This document shows positions 25,702 through 32,570 of a stretch of DNA of 64,000 nt, in pieces. Numbering within the stretch: the stretch's first letter is position 1; the number at the start of each line of letters is the position of its first letter. The position numbers and the translations under genes are program-made. Origin of the DNA: Telopea speciosissima (Eukaryota; Streptophyta; Magnoliopsida; Proteales; Proteaceae); assembly GCF_018873765.1 (NCBI RefSeq), contig NC_057916.1:12046001-12110000 (forward strand), given 5' to 3'. The notes beneath the pieces were generated by a model. It saw nothing but the letters and a program-made list of their open reading frames with translations. It searched no databases and had not been told where the DNA came from.

Positions 25702-26161
25702 ATGAGGTTTTGGCTCTCTGGGGCGAGGGGGAATACTATAGCTGCTGTCTCATCTTTGCTCTCTATCGATGCTGGTCAATCGGTTAGGAAAGTCGATACT
25801 CTGTCGGTGCTCTCTGGTTCAAGGAACCTGTTTGGTGTGAGAAAGTTTAGTGTAGGTGATGATGTAGTGCCCGAGACTTCTCCCTCTCCCGGCTTTGATT
25901 GGGCAGCCGGTCATCATCTTCATTGTTATGACAACGCTGTAGAAGGTAAGTTTTATATTGTATTTCGATTAAACACGTTCATATTTACATAATAATCCCT
26001 ATTTAAAATATATTAAAATTTTTTTTTTGACAGAGTGCTTTGACGTTTTCAATACCGCCGATGATCGGACCGTTGTCATCAAAACAACGGGCGGGTATTT
26101 AATCAGTCACGTGGCAAATAGGACTTTGTGGGTAACGGGGTGGGTATTTAATCAACATTAG
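25702..26161 (+). CDS. sHSP-array unit 2: intact leader with replaced C-terminus
   Basis: Exon A is 25702-25945 and exon B 26034-26161, joined in phase 1 (G|AG), encoding 123 residues. Residues 1-51 look like a mitochondrial presequence: basic, Ser-rich, no acidic clusters, with SGSRNLFGVRKFSV as a plausible cleavage region. Then come GDDVVPETSPSPGFDWAAG and ECFDVFNTADDRTVVIKT, shared with the downstream array. The alpha-crystallin domain is missing; the tail after VVIKT is TGGYLISHVANRTLWVTG plus a few residues. I do not know a protein with this tail. It could be expressed as a truncated protein or serve as a 5' donor for downstream exons; it could equally be a decayed copy. Confidence 0.55.
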
Positions 26162-26487
26162 TAAGTAGTATGAGACTAAAACATGGATTTACCAAACCAA
26201 AGAAAAAAAGAAAAAAAAAAGGACTAAAACATGGAGAGTATAAAAGATCTTCGTTTGTTTTATATATAGACAAGCAAATGTCGCTTTCACAAATATTCTA
26301 TATTCTAACAAACTCTATCAGGCACACCTATTAGCAAAAGGTGCTGGCCAGTGCCAGGGTAAAATGGGGATAAAATATTTTTTTGGTTTTTTGGGAGATA
26401 GGGTTAAGGGTAGAATGGGTAGAGAAAATTCTTCCTTCCCCTATATATAGCAATCTGCCCGTTCAGTAATTCCAAAAACATTGTAAA

Positions 26488-27012
26488 ATGGGGTTTTGGC
26501 TCTCTGGGGCGAGGGGGAATACTATAGCTGCTGTCTCTTCTTTGCTCTATGGGGCGAGGGGGAATACTATAGCTGTTGTCTCTGGGGCGAGGGGGAATAC
26601 TGTAGCTGCTGTCTCATCTTTGCTCTCTATCGCTGTTGGTCAGTCGGTCAAGAAAGTCGGTGCTCTCTGGTTCGAGGAACCTGTTTGGTGTGAGAAAGTT
26701 TAGTGTAGGTGATGATGTAGTGCCCGAGACTCCTCCCTCTCCCGGCTTTGATTGGGCAGCCGGTCATCATCTTCATTGTTATGACAACGCTGTAGAAGGT
26801 AAGTTTTATATTGTATTTCGATTAAACACGTTCATATTTACATAATAATCCCTATTTAAAATATATATATTTTTTTAGGTAGAGTGCTTTGACGTTTTCA
26901 ATACCGTCGATGATCGGACCGTTGTCATCAAAACAACGGGCGGGTATTTAATCTGTCACATGGCAAATAGGACTTTGTGGGTAACGGGCAGGTATTTAAT
27001 CAGCATTAGTAA
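26488..27012 (+). pseudogene. sHSP-array unit 3, frameshifted, with triplicated presequence motif
   Basis: ATG at 26488. The GARGNTIAAV segment is present three times where units 1 and 2 have one. As in unit 1, 11 bp are missing near GTCG, so the frame ends at TAG about 40 bp later (71 residues). The deletion junction differs from unit 1 (GTCGGTGC against GTCGATGC), suggesting separate events or later conversion. The second exon starts at 26883 and carries the replaced tail. Confidence 0.75.
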
Positions 27013-27324
27013 GTAGTAAGAGACTAAAACATGGATTTATCAAACCAAAAAAAAGAAGAAAAAAAACATGGAGAGTATAAAAGATCTTCGTTTGTCTTAT
27101 ATATAGACAGACAAATATCGTTTTCACAAATATTCTATATTCTAACAAACTTTGTCAGGCACACCTATTAGCAAAAGGTGCGGGCTAGTGCCAGGGTAAA
27201 ATGGGGATAAAATCTCTTTTTGGTTTTTTGGGAGATAGGGTTAAGGGTAGAATGGGTAGAGAAAATTCTTCCTTCCCCTGTATACAGCAATATGCCCGTA
27301 CAGTATTTCCAAAAACGTTGTAAA

Positions 27325-28469
27325 ATGGGGTTTTGGCTCTCTGGGGCGAGGGGGAATACTATAGCTGCTGTCTCTAGGGCGAGGGGGAATACTATAGCTG
27401 CAGTCTCTGGGGCGAGGGGTAAGACTATAGCTTCTATCTCATCTTTGCTCTTTATTGATGCTGGTCAGTCGGTCAGGAAAGTCGATGCTCTCTCGGTGCT
27501 TTCTGGTTCGAGGAACCTGTTTCGTGTGAGAAAGTTTAGTGTAGGTGATGATGTAGTGCCCGAGACTCCTCCCTCTCCCGACTTTGATTGGGCAGCCGGT
27601 CATCATCTTCATTGTTACGACAACGCTGTAGAAGGTAAGTTTTATATTGTATTTCGATTAAATACGTTCATATTTACATTAAAATATATATAGTCCCATA
27701 AAGACATGGGAAAATGGGATTATAATTTTTATCCCCATGCCAGGACTATCTGAGGCCAAAGTGACCGTGAGAGGAAAAACTTTCATTGCTGAAGGTGAGT
27801 CCGGGATACTGGGCAGAAAGTATGTAACCACCGTTTCGTTTTCAGAGAACATGGTGAATCTGAATGAGTACAGTATGGAAGTTGATAAGGGGGTCCTAGT
27901 AGTATCTGTTCCTACCGAGTAGGTTTTTGTGTTTTGAGTTTGGGGTTTGTTCTTGTTTAAGTTTTTGTGAATGTGTTGGTTATGTGTATACCTTTAGGTG
28001 ATGATGTAGTGCCCGAGATTCCTCCCTCTCCCGGCTTTGATTGGGAAGTCGATCATCATCTTCATTATTACGACAACGCTATAGAAGGTAAGATTTATAT
28101 TGTATTTCGATTAAATACGTTCATAATTACATAATAATTCCTATTAATATATATATATATATTTTGGCAGAGTGTTTTGACGTTTTCAATACCGCCGATG
28201 ATCGGACCGTTGTCATCAAAACTCTCTCAGACATTTATAGTCCCATAAAGACATGGGAAAAGGGGATTATAATTTTTATCCCCATGCCAGGACTATCTGA
28301 GGCCAAAGTGACCGTGAGAGGAAACACCTTCATTGCTGAAGGTGAGTCCGGGATGCTGGGCAGAAAGTATGTAACCACCGTTTCATTTTCGGAGAACATG
28401 GTGAACCTGAATGAGTACAGTATGGAAGTTGATAAGGGGGTCCTAGTAGTGTCTGTTCCTACCGAGTAG
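27325..28469 (+). CDS. Candidate spliced sHSP-like gene: unit-4 leader exon + crystallin exon D2
   Basis: Exon A4 (27325-27634) is open: a presequence with three GARGNTIAAV-type repeats, LSGSRNLFRVRKFSV, then GDDVVPETPPSPDFDWAAG. It ends G|GTAAG (phase 1). Its own acceptor and the start of its crystallin exon are deleted (see D1). The first downstream acceptor with an intact crystallin exon is D2 (28171-28469, stop TAG). Joined, they stay in frame and give 202 residues, close to plant mitochondrial sHSPs. D2 carries FIPMPGLSEAKVTVRG and NEYSMEVDKGVLVVSVP, matching the two consensus regions of the alpha-crystallin domain. This gene model is my inference; D3, D5 and D6 could substitute for D2. 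Confidence 0.5.
27691..27922 (+). pseudogene. Crystallin exon D1, 5' truncated
   Basis: A deletion joins intron TA-rich sequence directly to TATAGTCCCATAAAGACAT, removing the acceptor and the ECFDVFN part. The remaining frame from 27737 reads MPGLSEAKVTVRGKTFIAEG to PTE-stop (61 residues). It could be read only from its own ATG or by readthrough, so it is probably a relic of the unit-4 gene's own second exon. Confidence 0.75.
27998..28087 (+). other. 90-bp symmetric exon L1
   Basis: Same sequence as the 3' part of exon A. Acceptor ACCTTTAG precedes it and donor GTAAG follows. Its phase is 1-1, so it can be included or skipped without frame change. It encodes GDDVVPEIPPSPGFDWEVD, with more substitutions than the other copies. 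Confidence 0.6.
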
Positions 28470-28569
28470 GTTTTTTGTGTTTTGAGTTTGGGGTTTGTTC
28501 TTGTTTCAGTTTTTGTGAATGTGTTGGTTATGTGTATACCTTTAGGTATACTGCTTATTATACCTTTAG

Positions 28570-28659
28570 GTGATGATGTAGTGCCCGAGACTCCTCCCTC
28601 TCCCGATTTTGATTGGGCAGTCGGTCATCATCTTCATTGTTACGACAACGCTGTAGAAG
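28570..28659 (+). other. 90-bp exon L2, donor lost
   Basis: The acceptor TTTAG is intact but the donor reads GAAGGAAGT, two bases short of GAAGGTAAGT, so the GT is gone. If transcribed it would run into the intron (SFILYFD-stop). The same lesion occurs in L6. Confidence 0.6.
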
Positions 28660-28723
28660 GAAGTTTTATATTGTATTTCGATTAAATACGTTCATATTTA
28701 CATAATAATCCCTATTTTAAAAA

Positions 28724-28726
28724 AAA

Positions 28727-28780
<54 letters not shown>
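28724..28780. repeat. (TA)n in intron before D3
   Basis: About 50 bp of TA repeats lie immediately before the D3 acceptor (TTGGCAG), replacing the pyrimidine tract seen before D5. Confidence 0.9.
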
Positions 28781-28782
<2 letters not shown>

Positions 28783-28785
28783 CAG

Positions 28786-29084
28786 AGTGCTTTGACGTTT
28801 TCAATACCGCCGATGATCGGACCGTTGTCATCAAAACTCTCTCAGACATTTATAGTCCCATAAAGACATGGGAAAAGGGGATTATAATTTTTCTCCCCAT
28901 GCCAGGACTATTTGAGGCCAAAGTGACCGTGAGAGGAAACACCTTCATTGCTGAAGGTGAGTCCGGGATGCTAGGCAGAAAGTATGTAACCACCGTTTCG
29001 TTTTCGGAGAACATGGTGAACCTGAATGAGTACAGTATGGAAGTTGATAAGGGGGTCCTAGTAGTGTCTGTTCCTACCGAGTAG
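28786..29084 (+). CDS. Crystallin exon D3
   Basis: It is 299 nt after a CAG acceptor, phase-compatible with exon A and L exons. It encodes ECFDVFNTADDRTVVIKT, then PMPGLFEAKVTV (Ser to Phe) and the conserved MEVDKGVLVVSVPTE-stop. It has no ATG of its own before MPGL, so it needs splicing to be translated from the start. Confidence 0.55.
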
Positions 29085-29184
29085 GTTTTTTGTGTTTTGA
29101 GTTTGGGGTTTGTTCTTATTTCAGTTTTTGTGAATGTGTTGATTATGTGTATACCTTTAGGTATACTGCATATTATACTTTTAG

Positions 29185-29274
29185 GTGATGATGTAGTGCC
29201 CGAGACTCCTCCGTCTCCCGGCTTTGATTGGGCAGCCGATCATCATCTTCATTGTTACGACAACGCTGTAGAAG
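29185..29274 (+). other. 90-bp symmetric exon L3
   Basis: Acceptor and donor (GTAAG) are both intact; phase 1-1. It encodes GDDVVPETPPSPGFDWAAD and continues to YDNAVE. Confidence 0.6.
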
Positions 29275-29333
29275 GTAAGTTTTATATTGTATTTCGATTA
29301 AATACGTTCATATTTACATAATAATTCCTATTT

Positions 29334-29334
<1 letters not shown>

Positions 29335-29401
<67 letters not shown>

Positions 29402-29440
29402 GGCAGAGTGTTTTGTATATATATATATATATATATATTA
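29335..29440. repeat. (TA)n with duplicated acceptor fragment before D4
   Basis: A TA tract is interrupted near 29400-29415 by TATGGCAGAGTGTTTTG and then resumes before the real D4 acceptor. The interruption copies the acceptor and the first 12 bases of the D4 exon, so a decoy acceptor exists about 42 bp upstream. Confidence 0.85.
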
Positions 29441-29446
29441 TGGCAG

Positions 29447-29745
29447 AGTGTTTTGACGTTTTCAATACCGCTGATGATCAGACCGTTGTCATCAAAACTC
29501 TCTCAGACATTTATAGTCCCATAAAGACATGGGAAAAAGGGATTATAATTTTTATCCCCATGCTAGAACTATCTGAGGCCAAAGTGACCGTGAGAGGAAA
29601 GACCTTCATTGCTGAAGGTCAGCCCGAGATGCTGGACAGAAAGTATGTAACCACCGTTTCGTTTTCGAAAAACATCGTGAACCTGAATGAGTACAGTATG
29701 GAAGTTGATAAGGGGGTCCTAGTAGTGTCTGTTCCTACCGAGTAG
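29447..29745 (+). CDS. Crystallin exon D4, possibly with its own ATG
   Basis: It is 299 nt. The acceptor context ATGGCAG provides an in-frame ATG at 29440, absent in the other copies (TTGGCAG). D4 could therefore be translated as a free domain of about 101 residues or be spliced. It carries more substitutions than its neighbours (LELSEAKVTV, GQPEMLDRKY, SFSKNIVN). The loss of the Pro in MPGL affects a conserved family position. Confidence 0.5.
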
Positions 29746-29845
29746 GTTTTTTGTGTTTTGAGTTTGGGGTTTGTTCTTGTTTCAGTTTTTGTGAATGTGT
29801 TGGTTATGTGTATACCTTTAGGTATACTGCTTATTATACCTTTAG

Positions 29846-29935
29846 GTGATGATGTAGTGCCCGAGACTCCTCCCTCTCCCGGCTTTGATTGGGCAGCCGG
29901 TCATCATCTTCATTGTTACGACAACGCTGTAGAAG
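29846..29935 (+). other. 90-bp symmetric exon L4
   Basis: Intact acceptor TTTAG and donor GTAAG, phase 1-1. Its sequence equals the consensus GDDVVPETPPSPGFDWAAG. Confidence 0.6.
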
Positions 29936-30020
29936 GTAAGTTTTATATTGTATTTCGATTTAATACGTTCATATTTACATAATAATTCCTATTTAAAATA
30001 TATATATATATTTTTGGCAG

Positions 30021-30319
30021 AGTGCTTTGACGTTTTCAATACGGCCGATGATCGGACCGTTGTCATCAAAACTCTCTCAGACATTTATAGTCCCATAAAG
30101 ACATGGGAAAAGGGGATTATAATTTTTATCCCCATGCCAGGACTATCTGAGGCCAAAGTGACCGTGAGAGGAAACACCTTCATTGCTGAAGGTGAGTCCG
30201 GGATGTTGGGCAGAAAATATGTAACCACCGTTTCGTTTTCGGAGAACATGGTGAACCTGAATGAGTACAGTATGGAAGTTGATAAGGGGGTCCTAGTAGT
30301 GTCTGTTCTTACCGAGTAG
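30021..30319 (+). CDS. Crystallin exon D5
   Basis: It is 299 nt with a good acceptor (TTTTTGGCAG). The open frame has consensus PMPGLSEAKVTV and MEVDKGVLVVSV, ending LTE-stop (Pro to Leu). It is one of the best-preserved copies. Confidence 0.55.
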
Positions 30320-30419
30320 GTTTTTTGTGTTTTGAGTTTGGGGTTTGTTCTTGTTTTAGTTTTTGTGAATGTGTTGGTTATGTGTATACCTTTAGCTATA
30401 CTGCATATTATACTTTTAG

Positions 30420-30509
30420 GTGATGATGTAGTGCCCGAGACTCCTCCCTCTCCCGGCTTTGATTGGGCAGCCGGTCATCATCTTCATTGTTACGACAACG
30501 CTGTAGAAG
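30420..30509 (+). other. 90-bp symmetric exon L5
   Basis: Intact acceptor and donor, phase 1-1, consensus coding sequence. Confidence 0.6.
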
Positions 30510-30596
30510 GTAAGTTTTATATTGTATTTCGATTTAATACGTTCATATTTACATAATAATCCCTATTTAAAAAAAATATATATATATTTTTGGCAG

Positions 30597-30895
30597 AGTG
30601 CTTTGACGTTTTCAATATGGCCGATGATCGGACCGTTGTCATCAAAACTCTCTCAGACATTTATAGTCCCATAAAGACATGGGAAAAGGGGATTATAATT
30701 TTTATCCCCATGCTAGGACTATCTGAGGCCAAAGTGGCCGTGAGAGGAAACATCTTCATTGCTGAAGGTGAATCCGGGATGCTGGGCAGAAAGTATGTAA
30801 CCACCGTTTCGTTTTTGGAGAACATGGTGAACCTGAATGAGTACAGTATGGAAGTTGCTAAGGGGGTCCTAGTAGTGTTTGTTTCTACCGAGTAG
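30597..30895 (+). CDS. Crystallin exon D6
   Basis: It is 299 nt and open throughout. Substitutions include FNMADD, MLGLSEAKVAV, SFLENMV, MEVAKGVLVVFVSTE. The conserved GVL is retained, but the Pro of MPGL is changed to Leu. Confidence 0.55.
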
Positions 30896-30995
30896 GTTTT
30901 TTGTGTTTTGAGTTTGGAGTTTTTGCTTATTTCAGTTTTTGTAAATGTGTTGGTTATGTGTATACCTTTAGGTATACTGCTTATTATACCTTTAG

Positions 30996-31085
30996 GTGAT
31001 GATGTAGTGCTTGAGACTCCTCCCTCTCCCGGCTTTGATTGGGCAGCCGGTCATCATCTTCATTGTTACGACAACGCTGTAGAAG
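30996..31085 (+). other. 90-bp exon L6, donor lost
   Basis: Same GAAGGAAGT donor lesion as L2, with V-P-E changed to V-L-E. Shared lesions in L2 and L6 suggest the L-D units were copied or converted as blocks. Confidence 0.6.
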
Positions 31086-31172
31086 GAAGTTTTATATTGT
31101 ATTTCGATTAAATACGTTCATAATTATATAATAATCCCTATTTAAAATATATATATATATATATTTTGGCAG

Positions 31173-31471
31173 AGTGATTTGACGTTTTCAATACCGCCGA
31201 TGATCGAACCGTTGTCATCAAAACTCTCTCAGACATTTATAGTCCCATAAAGACATGGGAAAAGGGGATTATAATTTTTATCCCCATGCCAGGACTATTT
31301 GAGGCCAAAGTGATCGTGAGAGGAAACACCTTCATTGTTGAAGGTGAGTCCGGGATGCTGGGCAGAAAGTATGTAACCACCGTTTCGTTTTCGGAGAACA
31401 TGGTGAACCTGAATGAGTACAGTATGGAAGTTGATAAGGGGGTCCTTGTAGTGTCTGTTCCTACCGAGTAG
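31173..31471 (+). pseudogene. Crystallin exon D7, early stop codon
   Basis: The first full codon after the acceptor, TGC in the consensus, is TGA, so any transcript spliced to D7 would terminate at once. The rest of the frame is open from MPGLFEAKVIV to PTE-stop. The following spacer ends at 31567, where an L exon would begin, and joins unrelated sequence. Confidence 0.75.
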
Positions 31472-31584
31472 GTTTTATGTGTTTTGAGTTTGGGGTTTGT
31501 TCTTGTTTCAGTTTTTGTGAATGTGTTGGTTATGTGTATACCTTTAGGTATACTGCTTATTATACCTAAATAAAACAACAGAGT

Positions 31585-31826
31585 TTGAAAATTGGGATTT
31601 GTGTAATGCTTGGAGGCCTTGTCGGCGCTCGTCGGAACCCCTGCAAACACCCCATGCTGCACCCTTTTATTCAGGGCCTTGCTTACCTTGAAGCTACAAT
31701 TTGTCTATGCACTGCCATCACAGCTAATGTAATGTATTGGGTCTTAACCTCAATATCCCAATTTCACTCAATTTGCTTCTCAACACCTGCGGAAAGAAGC
31801 CTCCCACTGGATTCCAATGTTCTTAA
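31585..31826 (+). pseudogene. Hybrid proline-rich / lipid-transfer-like protein, 5' truncated and frameshifted
   Basis: The frame from 31585 gives LKIGICVMLGGLVG, then PFIQGLAYLEATICLCTAI, the core of the eight-cysteine domain of DC2.15-type hybrid proline-rich proteins. After AITANV a 5-bp tandem duplication (ATGTA twice, 31727-31736) shifts the frame. The C-terminus [17 protein letters not shown], then TCGKK and FQCS, continues in another frame to TAA at 31824-31826. The signal peptide and proline-rich part are absent. It abuts the end of the sHSP array. Confidence 0.8.
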
Positions 31827-31922
31827 ACAACTTCCTCTTTTCTACCTCGTTATATATTCATCCTGTGTGGCTATAAAGGGAAGGGAAGTTGTTAGTTTGA
31901 AAGATTGTAGTATGTGTTATTC

Positions 31923-32091
31923 GAGAGAAAGTTCTCTGTCCAGGAGTGTGGCCTATGCCAGCACTCCCATGAGTCTATCTCTCTCCTCCTCATTTGAAAA
32001 GACACTTTTGCCCCCTTGTTTTGAGGAGGAGAGAGATAGACACATGGGAGTGCTAGCGTAGGCCACACTCTCGGACAGAAAACTACTTCCC
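31923..32091. mobile_element. Mutator-type foldback MITE with exact 9-bp duplication
   Basis: It is 169 bp with long inverted arms (AGTGTGGCCTATGCCAGCAC near the left, its near-complement near the right). GTGTTATTC flanks it at 31914-31922 and 32092-32100. Close relatives are at 32246-32414 and 40483-40648. Confidence 0.88.
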
Positions 32092-32112
32092 GTGTTATTC
32101 AGATGTGTTCTC

Positions 32113-32146
32113 TCAATAAGTTCTATAAAGGACAGAGATTAACAAT

Positions 32147-32193
<47 letters not shown>

Positions 32194-32240
32194 AATAAGT
32201 TCTATAAAGGACAGAGATTAACAATTACTATATATATATA
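32113..32240. repeat. Tandem duplication around a (TA)n tract
   Basis: TCTCAATAAGTTCTATAAAG and the following 25 bp occur twice, starting near 32112 and 32190, separated by TA repeats. The second copy runs straight into the next foldback element. Confidence 0.8.
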
Positions 32241-32245
32241 TATAT

Positions 32246-32414
32246 GGGAAAAAGTTCTCTGTACGGGAGTGTGGCCTACGCCAGCACTCCCATGTGTCTA
32301 TCTCTCTCCTCCTTAAAACAAGGGGGCAGATGTGTCTTTTCACATGGGGAGGAGAGAGATAGACAAATGGGAGTGTTGGCGTAGGCCACACTCCCAGATA
32401 GAGAACATTTTCCC
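32246..32414. mobile_element. Foldback MITE in a TA tract
   Basis: It is 169 bp, opening GGGAAAAAGTTCTCTG and closing AGAGAACATTTTCCC. The centre is inverted relative to the neighbour at 31923. It is flanked by TA repeats, so the target duplication cannot be judged. Confidence 0.85.
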
Positions 32415-32570
32415 TATATATATATATAGTCATATTGCACATGTGGACCGTTCTGGTGTACTTCACTAAAACAATAATCTGTAGTTGATTGCGGACGTTG
32501 GGCCGGGCCAGGCCTTGGTGGGTCTTATGCTAGATAGTACCTAACTAATAAATAGCCTTACAAACACAAG

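Larger units (their letters stand above)
24629..27690 (+). repeat. 5' tandem array: four promoter + first-exon units
   Basis: Units begin at GACTAAAACATGGATTTA: 24629, 25388, 26174 and 27022 (spacings 759, 786, 848 bp). Each holds a promoter, an ATG exon encoding a basic Ser/Arg-rich leader, a donor GTAAG and intron. The first three also hold the 5' part of a second exon, cut short after GTTGTCATCAAAAC and joined to a different tail. The fourth leads into the crystallin-exon array. Units are nearly identical outside small indels, so duplication is recent or gene conversion is active. Confidence 0.92.
27690..31567 (+). repeat. 3' tandem array: seven crystallin exons and six 90-bp exons
   Basis: Crystallin exons D1-D7 end in TAG at 27922, 28469, 29084, 29745, 30319, 30895 and 31471. 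Between them lie 90-bp exons L1-L6 (27998-28087, 28570-28659, 29185-29274, 29846-29935, 30420-30509, 30996-31085). L exons follow a TTTAG acceptor and most end in a GTAAG donor. D2-D7 follow a CAG acceptor and are all 299 nt. A spacer with GTTTTGAGTTTGGGGTTTGT follows each D exon. From L2 on the spacer carries an extra 24-bp direct duplication around CTTTAG. Confidence 0.92.

Noticed and set aside
28164-28469. Independent 101-residue crystallin-domain gene starting MAECFDVFN
   Set aside because: The apparent start codon is TTG inside the acceptor TTTTGGCAG; only D4 has a true ATG there. A spliced exon is the better reading.
24629-31567. CRISPR array or satellite DNA
   Set aside because: Units are long, contain promoters, exons and splice sites, and the genome is that of a plant; no short direct repeat and spacer pattern exists.
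31237-31662. 141-residue minus-strand frame in the array
   Set aside because: Antisense shadow of D7 and the pseudogene; no homology.
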